25,652 bases of DNA from 1-14-0-10-45-29 sp964532715 (GCA_964532715.1 CAZHIX010000014.1:1-25652); one strand, 5' to 3'; positions 1 through 7,979 are shown, counted from the stretch's first letter. Notes: generated from the letters alone by a model not told the origin. Program-made: numbers and translations.

Positions 1-38
1 GAGGGGAGCAAGCACGGGATAAACAGGTGGCTCCCTCT
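1..38. repeat. Imperfect inverted repeat after tRNA-Arg
   Basis: Immediately beyond the tRNA-Arg 3' end, GAGGGGAGC...CAC is followed by GTG.GCTCC.CTC, forming a hairpin with small bulges. It may be a processing or termination structure, or one of the tRNA-tail palindromes seen after the other two tRNAs. The window edge prevents a check for a repeated tRNA tail. Confidence 0.4.
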
Positions 39-40
39 AA

Positions 41-186
41 CGGACCCGGTGAGATTTGAACTCACGACCTTTGTCTTTCCCTAAAGAAAAAATATCTTTT
101 CTTTTTCGAGGAGTTCCTTTTCTTTTTATAAAGAAATGAACAACTCTTAGGAGGACACCGCTCTATCCAAGCTGAGCTACGGGCCC
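41..186 (-). tRNA. tRNA-Arg(CCT) with intron
   Basis: The complete cloverleaf reads on the minus strand. The acceptor stem GGGCCCG pairs with CGGGTCC (one G-T), with discriminator G and no encoded CCA. The D stem is GCTC/GAGC, position 26 is G, and the T arm is GTGAG TTCAAAT CTCAC. The anticodon stem GTGTC pairs with GACAA except for a G-A mismatch at 27-43. The loop starts CTCCTA, giving anticodon CCT (Arg, codon AGG). A 71-nt intron (77..147, placement uncertain by about 1 nt) interrupts the canonical 37/38 site; anticodon bases TCCT can pair with AGGG near the intron's 3' end, as in a bulge-helix-bulge splice site. U36-A37 is a t6A context and G26 is the Trm1 target base. A TATA-like TTATACA lies at about 217-224. 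Confidence 0.95.
77..147 (-). other. tRNA-Arg intron (37/38 site)
   Basis: This 71-nt, A/T-rich insertion separates the anticodon from the 3' half of the anticodon arm. An internal hairpin AAAGAAAA/TTTTTCTTT is visible. It is too short to code for a homing enzyme. Length follows from counting a 75-nt mature tRNA inside a 146-nt gene. Confidence 0.85.
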
Positions 187-235
187 ATTCTTTCAAGCCT
201 AAATAACTAAATAATGTGTATAAGATGCACACTTG

Positions 236-243
236 TTTATAAA
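236..243 (+). promoter_or_regulatory. TATA box for the DUF2085 gene
   Basis: TTTATAAA is centred about 24 nt before the ATG at 264, the spacing expected for an archaeal promoter giving a leaderless mRNA. No GGTGA-type ribosome site is present between it and the start. Confidence 0.5.
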
Positions 244-263
244 TAAATTTAGAACAAACAAAT

Positions 264-917
264 ATGATGAAACAACAACAAAAAGAAAAAAATCTTGATA
301 ATAACCTTGGAAAAAATTTGAAAGAAAATATGAAGATTCCATATGGAGTCATTGTATTTGCAGTTATTATGCTATTATGGAATATTGCATTCTTATCACC
401 GGCATTTTTAGCATGGCAAAAAAACACAGAGATGGCTACTGCGTTGCATTATGCATTTTCATTTACATGCCACCAGATAGATCAACGTTCGCTTTGTTTT
501 TTCCCAGATTCGCAAAATATAATTACAAGTTGCACACAACCACAACAAAATTTTATTGTAACTAAGAGCATGATTATAGAACACCCGCTCCATGGAATCG
601 GATATAAATTTGCAGTATGCTCAAGAGACGTTGCAATATATAGTGCAATGCTTCTGGGAGTATTTGTTTGGATTTTTTACAAAAGAAAACAACTTTTAGA
701 TGAACGATGGCCACACCCAATTTGGCTTTTGTTTGCGATGATCCCGATAGGAATTGATGGTTTAACTCAACTGGTGGGTTTGCGCGAAAGCACTAATGAG
801 TTAAGAGTGATCACTGGAGCGATAGTAGGTTTTGCTTGTGCATTTTATTTAGTTCCAGTATTCAATCAAATATTTAATTCAATTTTTAATGAAAACACAA
901 AAGAAACGGAGAATTAA
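264..917 (+). CDS. DUF2085 family membrane protein
   Basis: This 217-residue membrane protein of unknown biochemical role matches the DUF2085 pattern. It has a first hydrophobic helix at about 26-50, a CHQ motif (69-71) followed by an acidic/Arg segment, the CSRD motif (119-122), a second helix at about 123-140, PIGIDGLTQ (161-169), and a final helix after RESTNELRxxTG (174-185). The Cys-His-Gln and Cys-Ser-Arg motifs are the family's conserved residues and could bind metal, though that is inference. The N-terminal 22 residues are Lys/Gln/Asn rich, and an internal Met at residue 23 is an alternative start; the TATA spacing favours 264. The gene ends one base before the next ATG, so the two are probably co-transcribed. 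Confidence 0.8.
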   Translation: MMKQQQKEKNLDNNLGKNLKENMKIPYGVIVFAVIMLLWNIAFLSPAFLAWQKNTEMATALHYAFSFTCHQIDQRSLCFFPDSQNIITSCTQPQQNFIVTKSMIIEHPLHGIGYKFAVCSRDVAIYSAMLLGVFVWIFYKRKQLLDERWPHPIWLLFAMIPIGIDGLTQLVGLRESTNELRVITGAIVGFACAFYLVPVFNQIFNSIFNENTKETEN

Positions 918-918
918 A

Positions 919-1725
919 ATGAATATAGATAATCTTAGCAAATTAATGTCAGAGGCAATTGAAAAGTGTTTAGATAAAAAGGTTGCGATTGCATTTTCTG
1001 GAGGTCTTGATTCATCTACTATCGCAACTGTTTCCAAAAAAAAATGTGAAGTGGTATTGATTACAGTTGGAATGAAAGATAGTGAAGATTTAATTAGTGC
1101 AAGAAAAGTTGCTAAAAAATTAGATTTGCAATTAAATGAAATTGAAGTTGATTCAAAAATTCTTTTTGAAGACTACAAAAAAATGTGGGAATTGATGCCT
1201 GGAACTTTAGTAGATATGGAACTTATGTGCGCAATTTATGAAGTATGTAAAAAAGCAAAAGAACTTGAATGTGAAATAGTTCTTTTTGGTTCTGGGGCAG
1301 AGGAGTTATTTGTTGGATATCATAAATATTATTGTGCTATAGAAGAGGGAAAAAACCTTGATAAAATTTTGAAAGAAGAGATACAGACACTTCCACATAG
1401 AGATATATTTAGAGCAAAAAAAGTAGCAGAATATTGCAAAGTTAGTGCCAGATTCCCATTTATGGATCAGGATTTAATTGATGCAGTTTTTATGATTGAG
1501 GCAAAAGATAGAATAGGACCAATTGAGATGAAAAAACCGCTTTTGAGAAAAATTGCACAAAAATTAAAAGTCCCAAATCATGCAGTTCAAAGACAAAAAA
1601 AAGCAATGCAATATGGAAGTAATATTCACAAAACAATAATGCAGATGGCAAGAGATAAAAAAGTAAGCGCGTGGGAACCTCGCGCACCATTTGTCTATGA
1701 CCATCTAAAAACAGACAAAGACTAG
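919..1725 (+). CDS. Asparagine-synthase-like PP-loop protein
   Basis: This is a stand-alone synthetase domain resembling the C-terminal half of glutamine-dependent asparagine synthetase. The ATP-pyrophosphatase loop SGGLDSS is at residues 27-33, and FGSGAEELFVGYHKY (about 123-137) corresponds to the family's SGEGADELFGGY. The segment FPFMDQDLID and a Lys-rich tail with PLLRKIA complete the fold. No N-terminal glutaminase (Cys2) domain is present, so if it makes an amide it would need ammonia or a separate amidotransferase; it may instead adenylate another substrate. ATG 919 is chosen over an upstream in-frame ATG at 889, which overlaps the previous gene, because GGAG lies 7 nt before 919. At 268 residues it is about half the length of AsnB. 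Confidence 0.75.
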   Translation: MNIDNLSKLMSEAIEKCLDKKVAIAFSGGLDSSTIATVSKKKCEVVLITVGMKDSEDLISARKVAKKLDLQLNEIEVDSKILFEDYKKMWELMPGTLVDMELMCAIYEVCKKAKELECEIVLFGSGAEELFVGYHKYYCAIEEGKNLDKILKEEIQTLPHRDIFRAKKVAEYCKVSARFPFMDQDLIDAVFMIEAKDRIGPIEMKKPLLRKIAQKLKVPNHAVQRQKKAMQYGSNIHKTIMQMARDKKVSAWEPRAPFVYDHLKTDKD

Positions 1726-1737
1726 GATAAATTTTGT

Positions 1738-2082
1738 TTATGATGAGCTCATTGAATTTTTCTCAGTTTCAGTGAGAATCAGAATATTGAAGCCATTTTT
1801 TAGAACGATTAAACCTACTTTTTCAAATCTAAAAATATTTAACTCAGGTCTTTTTTCAAACTCGTGCGCGATCATATTGATAAGCATCTTTGCCTGTTCT
1901 TCGTCAATTATTTTTCTTGCCCCTGTAGTTAGTTTCACATGATATTTTGGTTCATGACGACTTCTTATTGCGGAATCAGGGTCGATGTGAAAGAATTGAG
2001 ATGTACCGTTGCTTGTTTCTGCTGACTTTGCGTTTTCTTTTTCATTTTTATCTGTAGTTTCTTTTTCAACCAAGTTAATCAC
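1738..2082 (-). CDS. Hypothetical small protein
   Basis: I do not recognise this 114-residue protein. The first 35 residues are polar, low-complexity and likely disordered (Lys/Glu/Asn/Ser/Thr). The rest alternates short strands and one helix (TGARKIIDEEQAKMLINMIA), ending in a hydrophobic strand pair with GLIVLKNGFNILILTE, consistent with a small alpha/beta domain. It starts with GTG at 2082 and a TATA-like TTTATAT lies about 20 nt upstream, suggesting a leaderless transcript separate from EF-2. It is convergent with the asparagine-synthase-like gene, with 12 nt between the stops. Confidence 0.6.
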   Translation of the reverse strand: MINLVEKETTDKNEKENAKSAETSNGTSQFFHIDPDSAIRSRHEPKYHVKLTTGARKIIDEEQAKMLINMIAHEFEKRPELNIFRFEKVGLIVLKNGFNILILTETEKNSMSSS

Positions 2083-2105
2083 ATCATTTTTGACCGATAT
2101 AAATA

Positions 2106-2147
2106 CAAATTCGTAAAAAAAAGATTAAAAACAATAAAAAAATAAAG
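2106..2147 (-). terminator. T-tract terminator after aEF-2
   Basis: Read on the minus strand, the stretch just past the EF-2 stop carries three runs of T (7, 5 and 8 long), the U-rich pattern typical of intrinsic archaeal termination. It separates EF-2 from the next minus-strand gene. Confidence 0.5.
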
Positions 2148-2154
2148 ATGGAGT

Positions 2155-4347
2155 TTAATCCAAGAAGTACTGCGGGGTGGGTGGTTCTGGGTTGTCTCCT
2201 TTTCTTTTTCTTATTGATTGCACGGTCTTTAGTAAATTTTCTCTTGGAAGGTCTTCATAGCCTAAATATTCCTGATATGGAATTGCTCTTCCTTGAGTTG
2301 CAGAACGAAGTGCATCTGAAAATCCAAATAATTCGGAAACAGCAATCTTAGCAATTACAGTTGCTTGCTCACCTTCCTGTTGCATATCCATCATTTGACC
2401 ACGTCGTCCTTGAACGAGAGTAATCACGTTTGACATGAAATCCTGTGGAACCAAGATCGTGACTTTTTGTTTTGGTTCTTGCAATGTCATATTTGACAAA
2501 AGCATAGCCGCATAAATAGGTCTTTTTGTTGCAGGTATGATTTGAGCTGGACCTCGGTGAACGGGATCTTCATGAATTGTTGCATCCATTAGACGAACTT
2601 TTACACCCATTACTTTTTCTTTTGCCAATGGTCCTTTATCCATTGCTTCTTCAAAACCTTGTATAACAAGTTCCATGATTTCGTTTAGATACTGAATACC
2701 ACGAGTATCGTTTATCAAAATATTGTTGTTGTGTGTAGTGATTAAAGATTTTGCCTGCTCTCTTGGCATACCAAGTTCCACAAGTTTTTCTATTACTTGT
2801 TTTCCTTTTGGTCGCCCGTTTGGAATTTCTCCAGAAACCATTGCATCGTAGATTGCAGGTTCTATCGGCTCAGTTATGAATTTGAGTTTTGTATGTTTAT
2901 TTGGAGATTTACCCTCAACAGGTTTGTCAATTTTTCCAGTAATTTTTTCATGATAAACTACAATGGGGGGAGTAGTGACTATATCTACTCCTTTTTCTTT
3001 GGATATTTTATATTCAATAATTTCTAAATGCAACTCACCCATTCCAGACATTAAGTGCTCACCAGTCTCCTGATTTAATTCAACTTTTAATGTTGGATCT
3101 TCTTTAGAAATGGAGCGCAAAGCTGCAATTAATTTTGCTAAATCTTTTGAGTCTTTTGCTTCTATTGATTTTGTAACTACAGGCTCAGAATAATGTTTGA
3201 TTTGTTCAAATGGTTCAATCTGACCATCAGATATAGTTTCCCCTACATATACGTCACGAAGTCCGACTATACCTACAATATTTCCTGCGATAACGTTATC
3301 TACCATAACACGATCTGGACCCATGTATATTGCAACTTGTTGAACTTTTTCTTCTCTTAATTTTGATGCAAGATATAACATATCACTTTTCTTTACTCTT
3401 CCTGAAAATAGACGAACGATTGCAACTTCTCCCGCATGTGGATCGAAAACTACCCCAATACATACTCCGATTGTTCTTGCATTTGGATCGCATTTTACAA
3501 GCGCCTTTCCTACTTCGGAATCTGGATCTCCTTTCCAGATAGTTGGGATTCTATAAATTTGAGCTATATCCGGAGATGGATGATGTGCAACTATCATTTC
3601 TAATAAAACTTCATCTAGTGGAGATTTTGCAACAAGCTCTTTTGTTTCTCCAGATTGACATAGTCTGATTATATCTGCAAACGATATTTTGAACTTCTGC
3701 ATTGCAACTATAGACATTGCCCATTTTTGAAATGCAGAACCAAAAGCAATATTGCCTTTTTTCACGTCTATAAACCACTCTTCTTTATGTTCAGGTGGAG
3801 CATACTGCGCAATTAATTTATTTATGTGAGTTATGATTTTGACTAATCGTTGTTGCATTTGCTCTCCAGATAGTTGAAGCTCATTTATGAGTCTATCAAC
3901 TTTATTTATGAATACACATGGCTTTGCTTTTTCTTTTAATGCCTGACGTAAAACAGTTTCAGTTTGGGGCATTACGCCTTCAACGGAATCTACTACAAGA
4001 ATTATACCATCAACTGCACGCATTGCACGAGTAACGTGTCCACCAAAATCAACGTGCCCAGGAGTATCAATAAGATTTACCAAATAGTCGTCGTTGTTAA
4101 GGTTAAACGCCAATGAAATATTTGCTGATTTGATGGTGATACCTCTTGCCTGTTCTTGCTCGTCAAAGTCCATCATTCTTTGTTCTCCGGCAGTTTCTTT
4201 TGAAATAAGACCTGCTCTTGCAACTAATGAGTCAGTAAGTGTGGTTTTACCGTGATCCACGTGTGCACAGATAGCAACATTTCGGACGTTTTTGAGATTG
4301 CCCATCATTTTCTGAACTTCAGCTACAACGTATTCTTTTCGTGCCAT
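2155..4347 (-). CDS. fusA: Translation elongation factor aEF-2
   Basis: This GTPase drives tRNA-mRNA translocation on the ribosome. The 730-residue length is normal for archaeal/eukaryotic EF-2. GTP-binding motifs are AHVDHGKT (28-35), an ARGITIKS effector region (68-75), DTPGH (94-98) and NKVD (148-151). Domain IV contains HEDPVHRGPAQ with His597 at the diphthamide position, so the site for this modification is kept. The start ATG has GAGGT 9 nt upstream. Nothing looks truncated or frameshifted. It is transcribed alone, with T-rich DNA after it. The symbol fusA is the usual archaeal name. Confidence 0.97.
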   Translation of the reverse strand: MARKEYVVAEVQKMMGNLKNVRNVAICAHVDHGKTTLTDSLVARAGLISKETAGEQRMMDFDEQEQARGITIKSANISLAFNLNNDDYLVNLIDTPGHVDFGGHVTRAMRAVDGIILVVDSVEGVMPQTETVLRQALKEKAKPCVFINKVDRLINELQLSGEQMQQRLVKIITHINKLIAQYAPPEHKEEWFIDVKKGNIAFGSAFQKWAMSIVAMQKFKISFADIIRLCQSGETKELVAKSPLDEVLLEMIVAHHPSPDIAQIYRIPTIWKGDPDSEVGKALVKCDPNARTIGVCIGVVFDPHAGEVAIVRLFSGRVKKSDMLYLASKLREEKVQQVAIYMGPDRVMVDNVIAGNIVGIVGLRDVYVGETISDGQIEPFEQIKHYSEPVVTKSIEAKDSKDLAKLIAALRSISKEDPTLKVELNQETGEHLMSGMGELHLEIIEYKISKEKGVDIVTTPPIVVYHEKITGKIDKPVEGKSPNKHTKLKFITEPIEPAIYDAMVSGEIPNGRPKGKQVIEKLVELGMPREQAKSLITTHNNNILINDTRGIQYLNEIMELVIQGFEEAMDKGPLAKEKVMGVKVRLMDATIHEDPVHRGPAQIIPATKRPIYAAMLLSNMTLQEPKQKVTILVPQDFMSNVITLVQGRRGQMMDMQQEGEQATVIAKIAVSELFGFSDALRSATQGRAIPYQEYLGYEDLPRENLLKTVQSIRKRKGDNPEPPTPQYFLD

Positions 4348-4542
4348 AAGTATTCTACCTCGTATAAAAGTAAACTTAGTTAGAATTCATAGTATATTCT
4401 AAGCTAATGTCAATTGAGATTTACAAAACTATATTTATATAAGTATTTGTCAGATTTTTGACCTAAGTACGATTGATAAATTTGAATAAAAAAACTACAA
4501 ATTCAAAAACAGTTATATTGATTGTGATTATGAAGCTTGAGT

Positions 4543-5112
4543 ATGAGAATATATGTGTTTAGACATGCACGTGCAGGAGGAAATCGTAGACACATACTTA
4601 ACGGAAGCAGACGCGACGTTTCACTTACCACACATGGAAGACAACAAGCTCAAAAAATAGCACAAAAATTTTGGTTTGGTGAAAAACCAGATTTGATACT
4701 TTGTTCAAATATGAAAAGAGCATATCAAACAGCTTACTATTTTGAGAAAAAATTTGGATTGAAAGCCCAACGTTTGAAAATATTGAATGAACATGACTTG
4801 GGCGACTGGACAGGCAAGTCTGCCAAAAAATTAAAACACGAATTTGCAAAATATTTTTTTGACTATGAGAATGGAACAAAATCGCATTTTTTAAAAAAAG
4901 TTCCAAATGGAGAGAGTTGGGAGGATACGAAAAGGCGAGCCAAACGTGCAATTACACAGATTAAACATCTGAGTGCAACAAAAAAATGTGTAGTCGTGAT
5001 ATGCCATGGTATAATGATTATGGCGATGATAAATTTGATTGCAAAAATAAAACCACCTAAACTTTGGTCGTATAGATTGCATAATTGCGATTACGTGAAG
5101 TTTGAATTTTAG
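4543..5112 (+). CDS. Histidine phosphatase (PGM-like) protein
   Basis: This 189-residue member of the histidine phosphatase (cofactor-dependent phosphoglycerate mutase-like) superfamily carries the RHAR motif with His8 as the phospho-acceptor. It also has Arg59 in the MKRAYQTA segment, Glu83 in the LNEHDLGDW segment, and the second catalytic His155 in ICHG. The family's usual RHGxT is RHARA here, as in some sugar-phosphate and sigX-type phosphatases. Specific substrates cannot be told from sequence; candidates are phosphoglycerate or another phosphomonoester. ATG 4543 is chosen over TTG 4537 because residues directly after it begin the first strand. A TATA-like TTTATATAAG lies at about 4434-4443. 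Confidence 0.85.
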   Translation: MRIYVFRHARAGGNRRHILNGSRRDVSLTTHGRQQAQKIAQKFWFGEKPDLILCSNMKRAYQTAYYFEKKFGLKAQRLKILNEHDLGDWTGKSAKKLKHEFAKYFFDYENGTKSHFLKKVPNGESWEDTKRRAKRAITQIKHLSATKKCVVVICHGIMIMAMINLIAKIKPPKLWSYRLHNCDYVKFEF

Positions 5113-5124
5113 CTTTTAAAAACT

Positions 5125-6231
5125 TCAATGACTTATATTTGAGCGCACGACTTTCCTTGCAGTTGATATTTGCAAATGTGTCGGAGTTTTTATTTTTGAA
5201 CAAATTGATTTTATTTTGGTATATATAGAGTCTATAGAGTATATATTGTGATCTAGGGTATCTAAATTGTTTTTGATCAAAGTCTGCGTCAAATGCTCTT
5301 TTGTGAAACGATTTTCTGATAAGTTTGCATCAAAAGGAACTTTTTGCGGGGGTGCGCGATTTTTCGTATAACCATAAATATCCGGATAGACAAACATGTA
5401 AAACGAAGTATCGTTTTGATATATTTGATCACTCCACAGTGCATAGCTTATAGTGATTTTTATTGCTGACTCCAAAGTTACGTCATGCGCTTTTCCAGCA
5501 GGAGTTTTCGATATAAAATCACATATAGTTAATTTGTTTGATTTTAGATTATTGATTAGAGTCCAGACGCTATCTTTTTGTGCCCCTTGAATTTTTTGTA
5601 TTGAAGAACCCTTTATAATTCTTGCAACTAAACGCGCGCCCGCTTCATTGTCATGGCGAATAAAACCATTACTTTTTGCGTGACCATTTTTTACATGACC
5701 ATGTTCATCAAATTTAGCTATTGAATTTATTTGAGATGTCCCATGTGCACGTAAAGTGTTTTTTAAGACTATGCGAAATCTCCCTAATGCATTTTTTGGT
5801 TTTTTTGGAGAATTTGTTTTATCAGGCGGATTTGAGCGGAATTGATGACGTTCTGCATCTGTCGGATAAAATGAAGGGCGCAACGTGATTAGATTTTGTT
5901 CAGTTTTAAAAACGGGAGAACGACGATAATATGCACCCGGAGAAATTATTGCCGAATCCACTAAAACGTCGTTTTCATATAGACGACTTTTAAATTCAGG
6001 TAAATTTATGTAAAGATGATAATTGTTTGTGGAATCGTCTTTAGTTGGATAACTTTTTTTTCGTGAAAATGATGAATCGGACAAAGGTATTTGCTTGGAA
6101 AAATTGTAGTAGTTTGAATTAATTAAATTGAATTTATGAAAATCATTCAGCTTATGCGAAGATGAAAAAGATAAAGATGCACAAATGAGCGCCAATGCAA
6201 ATATTTTTTTGTTTTTTGATGTTTTTTGCAT
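5125..6231 (-). CDS. Secreted YkuD/YcbB-like protein lacking catalytic Cys
   Basis: The N-terminus (KNKKIFALALICASLSFSSS) is a Sec-type signal peptide. The mature protein resembles the YkuD (L,D-transpeptidase) fold of the YcbB/LdtD type: LYINLPEFKSRLYENDVLV (about 73-91), a conserved LGRFRI (149-154), HGT (163-165), and the equivalent of SHGCxR reading SNGFIR (187-192). After it come an Ile-rich strand with ISYALW and PDIYGY (283-288), which matches the YcbB C-terminal PDIYG. Phe190 (codon TTT) replaces the nucleophilic Cys and Asn188 the preceding His, so it should not be an active transpeptidase. Bacterial relatives cross-link peptidoglycan, which archaea lack; a binding or structural envelope role is inference. 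TATA-like TTTATATT about 25 nt upstream suggests a leaderless start. Confidence 0.65.
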   Translation of the reverse strand: MQKTSKNKKIFALALICASLSFSSSHKLNDFHKFNLINSNYYNFSKQIPLSDSSFSRKKSYPTKDDSTNNYHLYINLPEFKSRLYENDVLVDSAIISPGAYYRRSPVFKTEQNLITLRPSFYPTDAERHQFRSNPPDKTNSPKKPKNALGRFRIVLKNTLRAHGTSQINSIAKFDEHGHVKNGHAKSNGFIRHDNEAGARLVARIIKGSSIQKIQGAQKDSVWTLINNLKSNKLTICDFISKTPAGKAHDVTLESAIKITISYALWSDQIYQNDTSFYMFVYPDIYGYTKNRAPPQKVPFDANLSENRFTKEHLTQTLIKNNLDTLDHNIYSIDSIYTKIKSICSKIKTPTHLQISTARKVVRSNISH

Positions 6232-6465
6232 GCATACATAATGTGTTAATAAATATAAAAAACTGATGATTTTGATTGAGCTTTAAATTCTGAATGATAA
6301 GAGATTGTAGTTAAGTAATGTTGAACAGTTATCGGGTGTAATGTCTTTGATATATACTACTTCAGATGCTATACTATCTTGTTTATGTACTCTGCCGATT
6401 ACGGTATTGCTCAAAATACATTAGATTAAAAAGAAGTATTGTAGTGAGAAAACGGGGTTGGAAAA

Positions 6466-7491
6466 ATGAAGATTATATTTTACGAAACTGAATTTTGGGA
6501 TGGAGTGTATACTCATAAACAAATTATGCAAAAACTCAAAGGACATGATGTGAAATTTGTAAGAGGAAGTGTTAATTCACAAAATTTGCATGAGGCAAAA
6601 AATGCAGACGTAGTTTGTACGTTCGTATTTTCAAAAGTGGCAAAAACACAAATGAGAACATGGAAAAAATGCAGGCTGATAGCGACCATGTCAACTGGAT
6701 ACAATCATATAGATTTGAAAGAAGCAAAAAAAAGAAAAATAACAGTTTGTAATGTCCCTACGTATGGATCTACAACAGTAGCTGAATATACTATGGGCTT
6801 TATCTTAGCAGTAATGCGAAAAATTGTGCTTGCACACGATAAAACTCGCAAGGGTGAATTTGATTTAGAAGGTTTGCGAGGAGAAGACCTTGAGAAAAAA
6901 ACGATAGGACTTGTTGGATTTGGAAAAATAGGTCAAGAAGTTGCACGTAGAGCAAAAGCATTTGACATGGAAGTTATTGCTTATGACCCATACGCAAATG
7001 CATCGTTGATAAAAAGTAAAGGATGCAAAAAAGTAAGTTTTGCAGAACTTGTAAAAAAATCAGATGTGGTTTCATTACACATGCCACTTGTTGAGAGCAC
7101 ATATCATTTGATTAACAAAAAAACTATTGCTAAAATGAAAGATGGAGTAATGATAATTAATACTGCAAGAGGAGAATTGATTGATACAAATGCTTTGGCA
7201 CAAGCGATTCTGAGCAAAAAGGTAAGTGGAGCTGCAATTGATGTTATAGAAGAAGAAAACGTCATTAAAGACAAATCAAGTGTTTTTAACGAACACTTTG
7301 ATGAAGCACAATACAATATGAAAGCAGTTGTTGCAAATCATATAATTAGAGAGCTTAGCAATGTGATTGTAACCCCACATAATGCATTTAATTCAAGAGA
7401 AGCCATTGCTAGAATTGTTGATGCAACTATTGAGAACACAAAAGCATTTATTGCAAAAAAACCGCAAAACATTGTTTGTTTGAAGAAATAG
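6466..7491 (+). CDS. D-isomer-specific 2-hydroxyacid dehydrogenase
   Basis: This NAD-dependent dehydrogenase reduces a 2-oxoacid (D-lactate, glyoxylate or hydroxypyruvate type) in the cytosol. Its 341 residues cover the substrate domain (1-100 and the C-terminus) and an inserted Rossmann domain. The dinucleotide loop GFGKIG is at 151-156, with D174 at the end of the following strand, favouring NAD over NADP. Catalytic residues are Arg235 (NTARGELID), Glu264 and His305 (TPHNAF). The insertion after VIEEENV is like that of D-lactate dehydrogenases of the LdhA class, so lactate is the best guess. A G-rich GGGGTTGG stretch lies just before the ATG. It stands alone, divergent from the YkuD-like gene. 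Confidence 0.88.
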   Translation: MKIIFYETEFWDGVYTHKQIMQKLKGHDVKFVRGSVNSQNLHEAKNADVVCTFVFSKVAKTQMRTWKKCRLIATMSTGYNHIDLKEAKKRKITVCNVPTYGSTTVAEYTMGFILAVMRKIVLAHDKTRKGEFDLEGLRGEDLEKKTIGLVGFGKIGQEVARRAKAFDMEVIAYDPYANASLIKSKGCKKVSFAELVKKSDVVSLHMPLVESTYHLINKKTIAKMKDGVMIINTARGELIDTNALAQAILSKKVSGAAIDVIEEENVIKDKSSVFNEHFDEAQYNMKAVVANHIIRELSNVIVTPHNAFNSREAIARIVDATIENTKAFIAKKPQNIVCLKK

Positions 7492-7570
7492 CTATTTAAC
7501 TTCTTTTTTCAATATATTTTTATGGAACACGGTTTGCAGTAATTTTGCGCACATACCCAGATTTTGTGTT

Positions 7571-7642
7571 GCCCTCGTAGCTCAGCGGTAGAGCGCTTGT
7601 TTCGTAAACAAGAAGTCGCGGGTTCAAATCCCGTCGGGGGCT
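7571..7642 (+). tRNA. tRNA-Thr(CGT)
   Basis: This 72-nt intronless cloverleaf has acceptor GCCCTCG/CGGGGGC, D stem GCTC/GAGC, G26, anticodon stem CTTGT/ACAAG with loop TTCGTAA (anticodon CGT, codon ACG), and T arm GCGGG TTCAAAT CCCGT. The discriminator is T, as usual for archaeal tRNA-Thr. No CCA is encoded. U36-A37 marks a t6A site. Its last 15 nt recur at 7714-7728. Confidence 0.97.
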
Positions 7643-7660
7643 TAGCTTTACTTAGTAACC

Positions 7661-7697
7661 CCTCCTTAAAATTTTCTTCGAAAATTTTGTCTCTCCA
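7661..7697 (+). repeat. Palindromic unit 1 after tRNA-Thr
   Basis: The unit runs CTCCTTAAAATT ... AATTTTGTCTCTCCA around a perfect 9-bp hairpin (7668-7676 with 7680-7688, loop TTC). It shares both flanks exactly with unit 2 at 7744-7779 while the hairpin tips differ. It is followed directly by a second perfect hairpin, CAACAC TTC GTGTTG (7696-7710). Confidence 0.8.
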
Positions 7698-7713
7698 ACA
7701 CTTCGTGTTGAAG

Positions 7714-7728
7714 ATCCCGTCGGGGGCT
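7714..7728 (+). repeat. Copy of the tRNA-Thr 3' tail
   Basis: ATCCCGTCGGGGGCT is identical to the last 15 nt of tRNA-Thr (from T-loop positions 59/60 to the discriminator) and lies in the same orientation 86 nt downstream. It cannot fold as a tRNA by itself. It begins at the same tRNA position as the 15-nt tail copy behind tRNA-Ser. Confidence 0.85.
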
Positions 7729-7743
7729 CACTGCGTTCGCCCT

Positions 7744-7779
7744 CTCCTTAAAATTCCTCTACGGAATTTTGTCTCTCCA
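7744..7779 (+). repeat. Palindromic unit 2 after tRNA-Thr
   Basis: This is the second copy of the unit: CTCCTTAAAATT (7744-7755) and AATTTTGTCTCTCCA (7765-7779) match unit 1, enclosing an 8-bp stem AAAATTCC/GGAATTTT (7750-7770). Paired changes in the two stem arms relative to unit 1 keep the hairpin, which points to conserved secondary structure or palindromic mobility. Confidence 0.8.
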
Positions 7780-7877
7780 GTCGCGTGTGCTCTTAAAAAT
7801 TTATTTTGGAATTATGAGTTAAGAGCTGATTAAAAATAAAGTCTTAAAATTAAAACGAATACCGCACATAAATACAA

Positions 7878-7976
7878 ATGTTACGTTCAATGACGTTGTT
7901 AAAACATGAAATTTATAAACACTGCCGAAATAGCTTAGATTGCGAACAATGTAAAAGCGCAATTAGAGGCAAATGA
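7878..7976 (+). pseudogene. Short Cys-rich ORF in frame with the next gene
   Basis: A 32-codon frame starts at ATG 7878 and ends in TGA at 7974-7976. It is in phase with the large ORF whose ATG is at 7980, one codon past the stop. It encodes a Cys-rich segment (CRNSLDCEQC) that could be part of a zinc-binding knuckle. A TATA-like TTAAAATTAAAA at about 7843-7854 is placed for a leaderless start near 7878. It may be the original N-terminus of the downstream protein cut off by a nonsense mutation, or a short leader ORF. Confidence 0.4.
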
Positions 7977-7979
7977 GTT

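Noticed and set aside
62..427. Minus-strand ORF of 121 codons across tRNA-Arg
   Set aside because: It overlaps a clear tRNA and the opposite-strand DUF2085 gene, and its composition is low-complexity Phe/Ser/Lys.
6261..6320. C/D-box-like sRNA: CTGATGA, then CTGA with ATGATAA
   Set aside because: The first box has C instead of the usual purine and no proper closing D box follows. Chance matches are expected in AT-rich DNA.
6341..6424. 27-codon ORF with GGGTG just before ATG
   Set aside because: The peptide has no recognisable features, the ribosome site is only 3 nt from the ATG, and the region is better explained as the upstream sequence of the dehydrogenase gene.
7661..7779. CRISPR-like array after tRNA-Thr
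   Set aside because: There are only two units, each palindromic with differing cores, no regular unique spacers, and no cas genes nearby.
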